Below the pieces are notes generated by a model. The model saw nothing but the letters and a program-made list of their open reading frames with translations. It ran no database searches and was not told the origin of the DNA. This document shows positions 33,032-42,362 of a stretch of DNA of 64,000 nt, piece by piece; position 1 is the first letter of the stretch; each line of letters opens with the position of its first letter. A program made the position numbers and the translations under genes. Location: contig CALWHG010000001.1 in NCBI GenBank assembly GCA_944380315.1, positions 62,001 through 126,000 of the forward strand, read 5' to 3'. This stretch comes from an uncultured Lachnospiraceae bacterium. Its GTDB lineage: Bacteria > Bacillota > Clostridia > Lachnospirales > Lachnospiraceae.

Positions 33032-33921
33032 ATGATACGGTAGCTGTTGTTATCGTTACCTACAATCGAGAGGCAATGCTGAAGGAGTGCATAGAGGCAG
33101 TCAGATCGCAGACTATGGCATGTGACATCCTGGTCATCGACAATGCCAGCACAGATGGGACTGGGGCTCTTATCGAGGAGCTGCAGAGAGAGGAGCATCC
33201 ATCCTCCTGCCTTAGGTATCACAATACGGGCGCCAATCTTGGTGGCGCCGGCGGATTTTGCGTAGGGATGAAGCAGGCCTATGAGCTTGGCTACAGATAT
33301 ATCTGGCTGATGGATGATGACTGCATCGCTACGCCTACTGCTCTGGAGGAGCTGCTGAAGGTCGGAGCTCAGCATGATTCATTTGGCTTCCTGGCCAGCA
33401 GGATCATCTATGATGATGGTGCATTGTGCGAGATCAACATGCCCCGAGCGGGGATGTTCAGGAAGAGGTATTATCCGGATCGGAAGTCTTATCGGTGTGA
33501 CCTGGCCTGCTTTACTTCAGTACTGTTTCCGCGCTCTGTGGTCGCTGAGCTGGGCCTCCCCATCAGGGACTTTTTCATATGGAGCGATGACTGGGAATAC
33601 ACTAGGCGCATCTCCCGCAGGCACGCCTGCTATGCCTGCATGGACAGCATCGCAGTCCACAAGACTCCCAGCCGTCAGAGTACCAGCATCGTCACCGACA
33701 ATGGCGAACGCATCGACCGGTACAGATACATTTACCGCAACGATGTCTATATCTACAGGCGCGAAGGCCTCCCCGGCATCCTGTATGTGATCCTCCGGGA
33801 CCTCGCCCACATGGCCCGCTGCCTTCTCTTCTCCCGCCACGACAGCCTGAAGAAGTGTGGTATCATCCTGCGCTCTACTATGAGGGGCTTTGGGTTTAAG
33901 CCGCGGGTGGAAAGGGTGTGA
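33028..33921 (+). CDS. Glycosyltransferase family 2, galactofuranosyltransferase-like
   Basis: A 297-residue GT2 with motifs VAVVIVTYNREAMLKECIEA, VIDNASTDGT, NLGGAGGFCVGMKQAYE and WLMDDDCIATP near residue 95, then SRIIYDDGALCEIN and FIWSDDWEYTRR. The NLGGAGGF...WLMDDD combination is typical of galactofuranosyl- and rhamnosyltransferases related to GlfT2/WbbL. Because glf (UDP-galactopyranose mutase) is encoded at 44044, a galactofuranosyl donor is likely available; I infer Galf transfer. It is translationally coupled to the upstream GT2. Confidence 0.85.
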   Translation: MNDTVAVVIVTYNREAMLKECIEAVRSQTMACDILVIDNASTDGTGALIEELQREEHPSSCLRYHNTGANLGGAGGFCVGMKQAYELGYRYIWLMDDDCIATPTALEELLKVGAQHDSFGFLASRIIYDDGALCEINMPRAGMFRKRYYPDRKSYRCDLACFTSVLFPRSVVAELGLPIRDFFIWSDDWEYTRRISRRHACYACMDSIAVHKTPSRQSTSIVTDNGERIDRYRYIYRNDVYIYRREGLPGILYVILRDLAHMARCLLFSRHDSLKKCGIILRSTMRGFGFKPRVERV

Positions 33922-34004
33922 GTGAGAGTATATCATACATATTTAAAGCTCTCACTTTTCGATAGATGCTCTTCAAAACCTTTGATCATGGTTCTTGTTG
34001 ACGA

Positions 34005-35324
34005 TCAGCCGTCCAGCAGCCAGTCCACAAGGTTCAGAGACTTGATACCATCATAGGAGGTGTCCAGCCCCGGCTCAAGGGACAGCACGATCTTTTCGTA
34101 ATTGTCCCGGATCTTTTGCAGCGGGGCGAGCTCCCGCTTGCGGACATCCTCGCTCTGCATGGATTCTGTTACCTGGATGTAGAGCTTGTCGTCAGCGGTG
34201 GTGGCGATGAAGTCAACTTCCTGATTGTCGATCTTTCCGATGGCCACATCATAGCCTCGGCGGAGCAGTTCGAAGTAGATCACATTTTCAATGGCGTGTC
34301 CGCTATCCCGATTGCGGACTCCCAGCAAGAAGTTTCTAAGCCCTATGTCCACGATATAGTACTTGCCCAGGGTGCGCAGGTACTCTTTACCTTTGATGTC
34401 AAACCGCTTGATCTCGTAAAAAAAGTAACTTTCTAGCAGGGCGCCGATATAGGCCTGCACCGTGTGGGTGCTGGGAGTTCCTTTGCGTTTACCGTCTTCC
34501 AACAGACCCTCGTCCATCAACGTGTTTCCTATGGAAGAGGCGGAGACGCTGCTACCTATGTTATCCGCAAGGAACAGGATGATTTTACGCAGAAGCGTAG
34601 GGTCGGTTATTTGACGTTGACCGCGCCGCTTTTCCCGCTCCAGGATATCCCGCACCACCACGGTAGAGTAAATGCCTTCCAGAAGGGACAATGCCTTTTC
34701 CTGATCCAGTCCGATGTCTGCGATCCCAGGCATCCCGCCAAAACGCATATAGGCGTCAAACACCTCCCGCAGGTCATAGCGTTCACCGTTTTTATCAAAC
34801 ACCTGTCGACGAGTTCCGCCCAGGGCGTTGCTGGTTTCCCGCACTTCAAAGTTATGGAAATCCAGAAATTCCCGGAAAGAAAGCGGCAGCATTTTGATCT
34901 CCACGCATCGTCCGGAGAGATAGGTGGAATACTCGGAGGACAGCAGGTAGGCGTTGGAGCCGGTAATGTAGATGTCGCAGTCCAGATCCACCCGGAAGGA
35001 ATTGACCGCATCTTCCCAGGCGTCGATTCGCTGCAGCTCGTCAAAGAAGAGGTACATCCGCTTGCCCTGAACGGCTTTCTCCTTTACATAGTTGTATACC
35101 TCATCTGAGGTCATGCTCCGAAAATCGTGGGATTCAAAGTTCATCTCCACGATCTGCTCCTGTCCTATGCCGATTTCCCGCAGGTGCCGGATCATCAGCT
35201 TCAGCAGACTGGATTTGCCGCAGCGACGGATGCCGGTAATAACCTTTATCGGTTCTGTGTCCTGGAAACCGATCAGCTTTTTCAGGTATCGATCACGGTT
35301 CTTGAGCTCGTGTGATTCTATCAT
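34005..35324 (-). CDS. AAA ATPase with DUF4143 domain
   Basis: A 439-residue protein of the AAA_14/DUF4143 group. Walker A GIRRCGKSS is at residues 31-39, Walker B-type LFFDELQRID near 97, and an arginine-finger region ITGSNAYLLSSEYSTYLSGR near 120. The C-terminal DUF4143 part ends with a nuclease-like ENVIYFELLRRGY...EVDFIATTADDKLYIQVTES. The family is common in anaerobes and archaea; its role is unsettled. It is convergent with the GT pair. An inverted repeat (35411-35434) about 90 bases upstream could be its operator. Confidence 0.87.
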   Translation of the reverse strand: MIESHELKNRDRYLKKLIGFQDTEPIKVITGIRRCGKSSLLKLMIRHLREIGIGQEQIVEMNFESHDFRSMTSDEVYNYVKEKAVQGKRMYLFFDELQRIDAWEDAVNSFRVDLDCDIYITGSNAYLLSSEYSTYLSGRCVEIKMLPLSFREFLDFHNFEVRETSNALGGTRRQVFDKNGERYDLREVFDAYMRFGGMPGIADIGLDQEKALSLLEGIYSTVVVRDILEREKRRGQRQITDPTLLRKIILFLADNIGSSVSASSIGNTLMDEGLLEDGKRKGTPSTHTVQAYIGALLESYFFYEIKRFDIKGKEYLRTLGKYYIVDIGLRNFLLGVRNRDSGHAIENVIYFELLRRGYDVAIGKIDNQEVDFIATTADDKLYIQVTESMQSEDVRKRELAPLQKIRDNYEKIVLSLEPGLDTSYDGIKSLNLVDWLLDG

Positions 35325-35410
35325 GGAACATTCCTCCTGTCGCTTCTATCATCTTGGCGCCACTATCATACTGTCGCAACCATCATAGCACAAATATTTA
35401 AAATAATAAA

Positions 35411-35434
35411 GTTTATGCTATCAAAAGCATAAAC
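35411..35434. promoter_or_regulatory. Perfect inverted repeat upstream of DUF4143 ATPase
   Basis: GTTTATGCT - 6 bases - AGCATAAAC, a perfect 9-bp inverted repeat in the upstream region of the minus-strand ATPase gene. An extended -10-like TGCTATGAT lies on the minus strand between it and the gene (about 35384-35392), so the palindrome is in position to be an operator. Confidence 0.45.
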
Positions 35435-35578
35435 TTATAATTTTTGACAAAAAATGCATTGACAGACAAACAACAGACCCCGGCCGCCCTAAACCGAAGC
35501 TCCCGTATCATTGCCACAACGGATCGCTACGGATAAATTGGCAGAGGTCAGGATCCCCCGGAGTATGGAATACGAAGA

Positions 35579-35718
35579 GCAGGCTCATCCTGACACCCTA
35601 CAATTCAATAAAGGTCTTAGTTCTTTTTATCCTGACATTGGCGATATTCAGGGCAGTGGTATGGATGATCGGCAGAAATAAGATGCTGACGAGGGTGATG
35701 TTTTATATGAAGGGGTAG
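35579..35718 (+). pseudogene. 3' relic of an acyltransferase-3 gene (second copy)
   Basis: Starts abruptly at GCAGGCTCATCC and reads RLILTPYNSIKVLVLFILTL, then AIFRAVVWMIGRNKMLTRVM and FYMKG before the TAG at 35716-35718. It aligns without gaps to the last 140 bp (25961-26100) of the broken acyltransferase, whose end reads RLIVTPYNSIKTIALFILTL and ARVMFNMKG. Similarity continues past the stop for about 40 bases (CGAAAGTG..GGTGA). No start or other part of the gene is present, so it is a relic. Confidence 0.78.
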
Positions 35719-36048
35719 GGTGTATTGGTGTCCATACCGAAAGTGTGGTGATTCATAAAGCTGCAATTTCTGAGTGCAGCGAAGCTGATGCATTGCCAGT
35801 GCCGGTGCCGATAGTACTGATGAACACTTCAGCTGTTACACTACAGACTATGATCCCAGGTCAAGAAAGGGCTGGGGCTTGATTCTTTGTGCGGTAAAGA
35901 TGAAATTTGAAAGAGATAATTGCTTTGGTCGGGTTTGGATGGTATTATGGAGGAAAGGTGGATGGGGGATAATGGAGAGTATATCATACGGTTTTAAAGA
36001 ATTAGAATTTCAATATTTCTAAGATAGGAGGGATAAACATTAGATTCT

Positions 36049-36195
36049 ATGAAAACCATAGTTTATCATTATTGTGATGTGAATGCCTTTCTGAACATTA
36101 TTCAGTCAAAGAAATTATGGCTTTCAGATGTCATAAAAAGCAATGACGAAGAGGAGGGCAGATTTTTTATAGAAAGAATTGGATCAAATTCGTGA
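36049..36195 (+). pseudogene. N-terminal fragment of a DUF2971-like gene
   Basis: ATG 36049 encodes 48 residues, MKTIVYHYCDVNAFLNIIQS then KKLWLSDVIKSNDEEEG, which matches the start of DUF2971 proteins (YHYT...L.NIL.S..LWLSD...NDP.E). The frame ends at TGA 36193-36195 and the rest of the ~250-residue domain is missing, so it is truncated. DUF2971 proteins occur in defence and toxin contexts. Confidence 0.5.
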
Positions 36196-36256
36196 TTATG
36201 TACTAAAAGTCGCATAAAATCCAATGTTTGACAAGGCCCGAACCAAATGAAATTTA

Positions 36257-36505
36257 ATGTTACTTGGACAAAGTTTGAGCCAGCAACTCCGAGATGTGTT
36301 GAAAAATAAAACGGTTGGGGATGGTAATTATTATAATGCTGAAAACATTTCTATCTCTGTCCTTGAATGGTCAAAAATTATTCAGGACAATAAGCTTAAA
36401 TATGAGTATCTTCGTCAAAAGTTAAATCATCAGTTGAGTGATGACCCTAACTTTACATCGGATTACCTCCGTATCAAGCATGTGGAATTATTTCCGGCTG
36501 AATAA
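36257..36505 (+). CDS. Small hypothetical ORF, possible gene fragment
   Basis: An 82-residue frame, MLLGQSLSQQLRDVLKNKTV onwards, ending DYLRIKHVELFPAE. There is no good ribosome site, a stop codon lies just upstream, and the region before it is a truncated gene, so this could be the detached C-terminal end of a larger protein. No family is recognised. It is soluble and helical in character. Confidence 0.35.
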   Translation: MLLGQSLSQQLRDVLKNKTVGDGNYYNAENISISVLEWSKIIQDNKLKYEYLRQKLNHQLSDDPNFTSDYLRIKHVELFPAE

Positions 36506-36762
36506 AGCGCGACAAATAATTAATGCGATTGAGAAAACAGCTAACAGAAGCAGGGAAGAGGTGCAAAATCAACTAGCATGCTTATGATGAAAAAACATCT
36601 AATAATCTTATGATGGGCATAATTAAGTGTAATAAATGAAGAAAGTAATTGGTATGTTATGGTAAAAAATGGCGATAAGAGATCACAGACGTTTTATGCG
36701 ATGAATATCAAACAAGCAGAGATACAGAAAAGTAGGTATATAGATAGTGTTAATAGGAGAAA

Positions 36763-38382
36763 ATGATGAGTTACGAGATCGAGGAAGTAACTGAAAAACC
36801 AGAAGGTTGGCCAGCAAATGCAATTGAGTGTCAATTGGATAATGTACAAAAAGCGTTGGATGAATTTAAAGATAATCCAAGCTATAAAAACAAAGAAGTT
36901 TTAATTTCATTAGTTTCTGACTATGATCTCAATCAAAGATCTATGGTAGGACTTTTTAGAAATACAGATTATGAAGTGGCATGTATAAATGCTCTTTTCT
37001 TAGAGGCAAATTTTATTCAATGTAATACGCTTAAAACATATCTATATGAATTAGTCGGCCATAAAACAAGACTACAGAAAATTATGTCATGGATTTCTGA
37101 GACAAATGTAACGTTAGATATAAAGCCATTTGAATGGTTATTTCCATCTTTAAAATTATATTATTATACCTATCAGAAGTTTACGGTTGAAAAGGATAAG
37201 AGCTATGCTGAACAGTTGATTGAAGTTATTGAAGATATAGTTAAATATTCAAAGAGTCATTATTCGGAGAAGGAATATTTAGAGAGCGTAGCAAGAATTA
37301 CACAAGCTTTTGTTTCTTTACTTAATGATATCAGTTATTTTAGGTGTGAAAAGCGTACAAGAATATGGGCGTTTAGTCATGATGAAATATATAAATTATT
37401 TCAATTGGAATCAAAACTTATAAAGATTTGTGACGATTCACCGGTAAAACGTCCTTTAAAAGGCGTGCTTATGACGAGTATTAGTAATTATATCTTGAAA
37501 TCAAGAAATAACTACAACGAGGATTATATTTGTAAATATATTAGTTCTGAGGTTGCAGAAAAGAGCATAAGCAACCATCAAATTTGGATGTCAATTATTG
37601 AAAAGTTGAATGACGAACGAGAACAACGAGTAATTCCAGAATTGTTTGAAGATAGTGGATGGAATAATTATTTATGGGTACAAAATATAAACTTTACACC
37701 CACAAGAAAATATTTTGTATCTTCATTTTGCAAGTCAATAAATGATTCTCGGATGAAAAAAGAATATGGAGAATGTATTTATGGATATAAAGATGACCGT
37801 GTGGCTGAGATACTATCTCCTATTATGTATTGGCATAAAAAGGATGGATCAAAGTCTCCTGCATTTTCACAAGTGATTGCCTTTGATGTGATTTATGACA
37901 GAGAGGAAGCTAAGAAAGAAATAAATTTCCTTTGCAGACTTATATATTGTTTTGACATGAGCGATATAGATAAAAAAAAATTCTTAGAAGAAATTTTACA
38001 ATATTGGGTATTATCAGTTAAAGATCCAAAATGGTCACAGGAAAGAGAACGTAGATATGTATTATTTATGTACGATGAATATGACTATATCGAGATTGAC
38101 ACAAGTGACGATAGATTTTTAAAGTTAAAGACAACGCTTTTTCTTGAACCAGATTTTATTCTTGGAAATAATCCCGCAAAAAAAAATATTCGATTTTTGG
38201 TTGATAACAAACGGAATGTGATTTCTATGAAACCATATTTGTTTTGTAAGGATTGTTTAAATAGAGATTTTGATATAGTGATAGGGAATAGAAATAAGAA
38301 TGTTTGTCCAATTTGTGGATCTAAAAATGTATCTATTGAATATCCTAGAGGTATGAAACATAATTTTAAGCGGTCCAATTAA
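36763..38382 (+). CDS. Unknown 539-residue protein with C-terminal zinc ribbon
   Basis: Soluble protein, mostly helical in the first ~380 residues (repetitive Lys/Glu/Tyr-rich helices), followed by a mixed region and a C-terminal zinc ribbon CKDC-x18-CPIC near residues 497-522. I recognise no catalytic motif. It is a single gene with its own site (AGGAG at 36753-36757; ATG 36763 or 36766). It sits among defence-type genes (ABC-3C, RhuM, helicase) and is AT-rich and transferred-looking, so a role in phage or plasmid defence is possible, but this is context inference only. Confidence 0.65.
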   Translation: MMSYEIEEVTEKPEGWPANAIECQLDNVQKALDEFKDNPSYKNKEVLISLVSDYDLNQRSMVGLFRNTDYEVACINALFLEANFIQCNTLKTYLYELVGHKTRLQKIMSWISETNVTLDIKPFEWLFPSLKLYYYTYQKFTVEKDKSYAEQLIEVIEDIVKYSKSHYSEKEYLESVARITQAFVSLLNDISYFRCEKRTRIWAFSHDEIYKLFQLESKLIKICDDSPVKRPLKGVLMTSISNYILKSRNNYNEDYICKYISSEVAEKSISNHQIWMSIIEKLNDEREQRVIPELFEDSGWNNYLWVQNINFTPTRKYFVSSFCKSINDSRMKKEYGECIYGYKDDRVAEILSPIMYWHKKDGSKSPAFSQVIAFDVIYDREEAKKEINFLCRLIYCFDMSDIDKKKFLEEILQYWVLSVKDPKWSQERERRYVLFMYDEYDYIEIDTSDDRFLKLKTTLFLEPDFILGNNPAKKNIRFLVDNKRNVISMKPYLFCKDCLNRDFDIVIGNRNKNVCPICGSKNVSIEYPRGMKHNFKRSN

Positions 38383-38473
38383 GCTTTAAATTTAAAGAAG
38401 GTGTGAATGGTTTTGGAGTGATTGAAATTTAAAAAATATATTTAATTATACGCCAATATATGGGGGCATTCAG

Positions 38474-39487
38474 ATGCAAAACAATTTTCAATTTCTGATA
38501 TACAACTCAGCAGAAGAAAATATATCGGTCAATGCCATTATAAAAGATGAAAGCATATGGCTTTCACAAAAGGCCATGGCTGAGCTGTTTGGGTGTAGTG
38601 CCGATAATGTATCTCTTCACTTGAAAAATATTTACAGGGAAGGCGAACTTGAGGAAAGTTCAACTTCCGAGGTTTTCTCGGTAGTTCAGGCGGAAGGCAC
38701 TCGCAAAGTTGAACGCTCTTTGAAGTTTTATAACCTCGATGCCATCATCTCAGTAGGCTATCGTATAAACTCTCGTCGTGCTACTCAGTTCAGGATATGG
38801 GCTACTTCGATACTCAGGGAGTATATGACAAAGGGTTTTGTCCTTGATGATGAGAGGCTTAAGCAGGGAAAAGCAGCCTTTGGCCATGATTATTTTAGAG
38901 AGCTCCTTGAAAGGGTGCGTTCGATCAGGGCGAGTGAAAGACGCATCTGGCAGCAGGTTACAGATATATTTGCAGAATGCAGTATAGACTATGATAAGGA
39001 TTCTCCGGTCACACATGATTTTTATTCTATGGTACAAAACAAGTTTCATTATGCCATTACCGGACACACAGCTGCAGAGATCATCTATGCAAATGCAGAT
39101 CACACAAAAGATCATATGGGACTTACTACCTGGAAAAATGCTCCTGATGGCAGGATATTGAAGTCCGATGTAAGCATAGCCAAAAACTATCTTACTGAAA
39201 AGCAGATCAGGCAGCTTGAACGTACAGTCTCAGGGTATTTTGATTATATAGAAGATCTGATTGAACGGGAAAATACGTTCACTATGGAGGAATTTGCCAC
39301 CAGCATAAACGAATTTCTTTCCTTCCGAAGGTATGATATCATGAAAGACAAGGGACAGATATCTGGACGGACAGCCCGCCTTAAAGCGGAGTCGGAATAT
39401 GATATATTTAATAAGACCCAAAAGATAGAGTCCGACTTTGACAGATCTGTAAAGGAACTCATACAAAATGAGCAGCATAATAACTAA
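38474..39487 (+). CDS. rhuM: RhuM-family protein
   Basis: A 337-residue protein of the RhuM (virulence-associated, Fic/phage-antirepressor-related) family. N-terminus: FQFLIYNSAEENISVNAIIK, then WLSQKAMAELFGCSADNVSL (HTH-like), IYREGELEESSTSEVFSVVQ, KVERSLKFYNLDAIISVGYR and RATQFRIWATSILREYMTKG, which is the family hallmark. C-terminal part includes HDFYSMVQNKFHYAITGHTA. The molecular function is not established; genes of this family are frequent in islands with restriction and toxin genes. Intact length. Confidence 0.87.
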   Translation: MQNNFQFLIYNSAEENISVNAIIKDESIWLSQKAMAELFGCSADNVSLHLKNIYREGELEESSTSEVFSVVQAEGTRKVERSLKFYNLDAIISVGYRINSRRATQFRIWATSILREYMTKGFVLDDERLKQGKAAFGHDYFRELLERVRSIRASERRIWQQVTDIFAECSIDYDKDSPVTHDFYSMVQNKFHYAITGHTAAEIIYANADHTKDHMGLTTWKNAPDGRILKSDVSIAKNYLTEKQIRQLERTVSGYFDYIEDLIERENTFTMEEFATSINEFLSFRRYDIMKDKGQISGRTARLKAESEYDIFNKTQKIESDFDRSVKELIQNEQHNN

Positions 39488-39588
39488 CACATTTTAAGAT
39501 CCTGCTTTAGTGCTGACATTTGTAGTCATAGATTCAAAAAAAGGTATGAGCTCCATGTAAATAGGCTTAATTTGCAGGTGACAAATCA

Positions 39589-42339
39589 ATGATAGATCCG
39601 ATCGCCAATAACAATAATTTACATTCTGACATCTTCCCATACCTAGAATTCTCCAAAGCCCATGGATATGTGCTTCGTATCACCGGTGCCAGTGGGAAAA
39701 GATCTGAGGTCATAGTGGATGGCTATGACAGCCTTAAGCTGCAAGGCAGATTTTATCCAAGTGGCCAGGCCATGACCTATCGTCTGCAAAATATTGCTTT
39801 CTGTGCCTTTAAGGACAAGGAAGCCGAAAAGTCATTTCGCCAGTATCTGGAAAGACTGGAGAGAGTTGGGGATGATGAAGCTTCTGTTATCAGGCATTAC
39901 AGGGAGTATTTTCTGGGTATCATAGAGGCTTTGGAGCAGCCGGAGGTGCAGCAGGAGACGGATGGGGCAGAGTTTGACCTGAAGAAGCTCATGAAGGAGC
40001 GCTTTGGCCAGGTATTTGAATTGGCCGAGCGGCACAAGGATGGACTGCTTACAAGGTATCTTCTAGGAAAGCCTTTGAGAGAGGCTGTTGAGCTTGATGG
40101 AGAACCCATATTGCTTTTGAGCCGATCAAATTATTCCCAGAAGCAGGCTATAGAGAAGGCATTGACAGAAGAGCTGTCAGTTATAGAGGGGCCTCCGGGT
40201 ACAGGTAAGACCACGACCATACTGAGCATCATAGCCAACATGGTCTCAAGAGGAAAAAGGGTAGTCATAGTATCTAAAAACAATTCAGCCATTGACAATA
40301 TACGTGAGGAGCTCGACAAGACTGGATTGCCTGGATTTTATCTGAGGCTTGGTAACAGGGAGATCATGAGGGAGCTTCAGGTTTCCATCGCAGATAATAT
40401 CAAAAACCTGTTTCTCGCCATAGATGCTATCCCTGAAGAAGAGGTGTGCGGTGTTTATCAGGAGATGTCAGAGCTCTATAAAAGGCTCAAGACCATGGAA
40501 TCTGAGCTAAATGAGCTCATAGGCAAGAAAAATCATCTGCAGGAAGATCGCAACAGCAGAAGGCATCTTGAAAAGAGAAGGGAAGCCTATGGTCATGAAG
40601 CCGATCACATTAAAAGGATCTCAAAGATCAAAGACCTTGAGAGCCTGCGGACAGAGCTGGATCGTGTGACCATGGTCCTTCAGAAGCTTGACTATCAGGA
40701 AAGATATGGTCTTATAGATATGATCAGAAATCTCCTGATCTGGCATATGGGTAAGAAGAGATTTTTATCCGAAGGAGCGAAGCTTCAGATGGAGCTGGAG
40801 GACAGATATCTTTCTGGGGAGATCAAGGTACTTGAAGCAGAGCTTAAGGATGCCAGGCTTGAAGAACGACAAAAGGAACTGGCTGAATTATATGAAGGAA
40901 GCTATATCGACCTTTCAAAAAATGTGCTTAAAGCTGTATTAAAGGGATACTATAGTAGTAAAGCTTTGAGAGATGATGCCAGATCAGTGATCTCTGACGG
41001 CGAGCAGGATCTTTATAAGCGTCATAGGCGCGAGATACGTGCTATCTTTCCGGTCATACTTACTACGGCAGATGCATTTTTATACAATTTCAGTGACCTT
41101 TTAAAGTATGATGATAAGATCGATTGCATCATAATGGATGAGGCATCCCAGTGCGATCTGCTTACGGGACTTCCCATATTACAGATGGCAAAGAGCTGTG
41201 TTATAGTTGGTGATCAGAAGCAGTTGGCTGCGGTGACAAAGCCCGTTGGTGCAGCATTGCCAAAGATCGACTCTGATCGTGATCAGTTTACCCAGACTTT
41301 GCTTGGCTCCGTACAGAAGGTTTGGGAGCTTGAGCCTACCCTGCTCAGGGAGCATTATCGCTGTGATTATTCCATAATCAATTTCTGCAATAAGTATTAT
41401 TATGACGGAGAGCTTATCATATATACTGAAGCGGATCCGGAAGCCATGCAGCTGATCCCTGTAGAGCAGGGAGTATACATGGTAGCTGATCTGGATGGTT
41501 ATTATAACCTTAGAGAGATAGTTGCCATAGAAGGCCTGGCTGGAGGCCGGCTTGACAAGGCCTACGTCATCACTCCTTTCAAGCTTCAGGGAGAAAAGCT
41601 CAGGCAGCATTTTGGCTGCGATAAGGAAACCTGTGGCACCATACATACCTTTCAGGGACGGGGCCAGGACACGGTGTATTTTTCGACTGTGATGAATAGA
41701 TCCAAAGCAGCAGATGCTCATATAAAGGGTGAGCACTGTCTGTTTACCAAGGAATTGATAAATGTGGCAGTTTCCAGAGCCAAAAAGCGTTTTATACTGG
41801 TATCGGATGCTGCCTATATGCATGGCAGCAATGCTGAGCTGAGAGACCTGATAGACTATATCAGAAGCTATGGTGCTGAGATCCCGGACAAGACAGTATG
41901 TCTTTTTGACGGGCTTTATAAAAAGATGAAGGCCTATGTGCCTCATGACGGACTGGACAATGTCTTTGAGGAGACCATTTATGGTTTTATAAGTCAATAC
42001 TGTGAAACCCATAGAGGCTTTTATTGTGAGGCAAAGCATCCTTTATGTCACTTTGTGACGGACGGAACTTATCTTAGAGAGCATCCTGACATAAGAAGCT
42101 TTGTGCTACATAAAAATACACACGTGGATTTCATGATCTGCAACAGATCAGCCAATCCGGTGCTGGCCATAGAGCTTGACGGTATGCATCATAGTGAGGA
42201 CGCTCAACAGGAAAGAGACAGAAAGAAGGACGAAGCTCTGAGCCATATGGGCATACCGATACTTCGCATATCCTCCAAGGCAGCACTTACCGGGGAGGAG
42301 CTTGAGAGGCTTTTAGACGGGTATCTTATGTGCAGTTAA
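39589..42339 (+). CDS. SF1 helicase/ATPase with DUF2726-like C-terminus
   Basis: A 916-residue superfamily-1 (Upf1/Dna2-like) helicase. Walker A IEGPPGTGKTT near 199-209, a ~250-residue insert with coiled-coil character, Walker B DCIIMDEASQCD near 512, VGDQKQLAAVTKP, LREHYRCDYSI, TIHTFQGRGQDTVYF and INVAVSRAKKRF (arginine finger). The C-terminal ~130 residues (CEAKHPLCHFV ... VDFMICNRSANPVLAIELDG, then RDRKKDEALSHMGIPILRI) form a DUF2726/PD-(D/E)XK-like nuclease domain with D-x-ELDG core. Such helicase-nucleases are common in defence islands. Intact. Confidence 0.88.
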   Translation: MIDPIANNNNLHSDIFPYLEFSKAHGYVLRITGASGKRSEVIVDGYDSLKLQGRFYPSGQAMTYRLQNIAFCAFKDKEAEKSFRQYLERLERVGDDEASVIRHYREYFLGIIEALEQPEVQQETDGAEFDLKKLMKERFGQVFELAERHKDGLLTRYLLGKPLREAVELDGEPILLLSRSNYSQKQAIEKALTEELSVIEGPPGTGKTTTILSIIANMVSRGKRVVIVSKNNSAIDNIREELDKTGLPGFYLRLGNREIMRELQVSIADNIKNLFLAIDAIPEEEVCGVYQEMSELYKRLKTMESELNELIGKKNHLQEDRNSRRHLEKRREAYGHEADHIKRISKIKDLESLRTELDRVTMVLQKLDYQERYGLIDMIRNLLIWHMGKKRFLSEGAKLQMELEDRYLSGEIKVLEAELKDARLEERQKELAELYEGSYIDLSKNVLKAVLKGYYSSKALRDDARSVISDGEQDLYKRHRREIRAIFPVILTTADAFLYNFSDLLKYDDKIDCIIMDEASQCDLLTGLPILQMAKSCVIVGDQKQLAAVTKPVGAALPKIDSDRDQFTQTLLGSVQKVWELEPTLLREHYRCDYSIINFCNKYYYDGELIIYTEADPEAMQLIPVEQGVYMVADLDGYYNLREIVAIEGLAGGRLDKAYVITPFKLQGEKLRQHFGCDKETCGTIHTFQGRGQDTVYFSTVMNRSKAADAHIKGEHCLFTKELINVAVSRAKKRFILVSDAAYMHGSNAELRDLIDYIRSYGAEIPDKTVCLFDGLYKKMKAYVPHDGLDNVFEETIYGFISQYCETHRGFYCEAKHPLCHFVTDGTYLREHPDIRSFVLHKNTHVDFMICNRSANPVLAIELDGMHHSEDAQQERDRKKDEALSHMGIPILRISSKAALTGEELERLLDGYLMCS

Positions 42340-42362
42340 AGGAGAGATTATATAACAGTCAA

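Larger units (their letters stand above)
35325..36048 (+). other. Intergenic region with operator-like palindrome and gene relic
   Basis: About 720 bp without an intact gene. It contains the upstream region of the DUF4143 gene with a perfect inverted repeat at 35411-35434, the acyltransferase relic at 35579-35718, and sequence with no supportable frame from 35720 to 36010. A GGAGGG site at 36027-36032 precedes the DUF2971 fragment. Confidence 0.5.

Noticed and set aside
34464..35108. Plus-strand open frame opposite the DUF4143 ATPase
   Set aside because: Sense gene on the minus strand has Walker motifs and a clear start; this is its shadow.
41179..42039. Minus-strand open frame opposite the helicase
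   Set aside because: The sense strand carries conserved helicase motifs throughout; the antisense translation has no family features.
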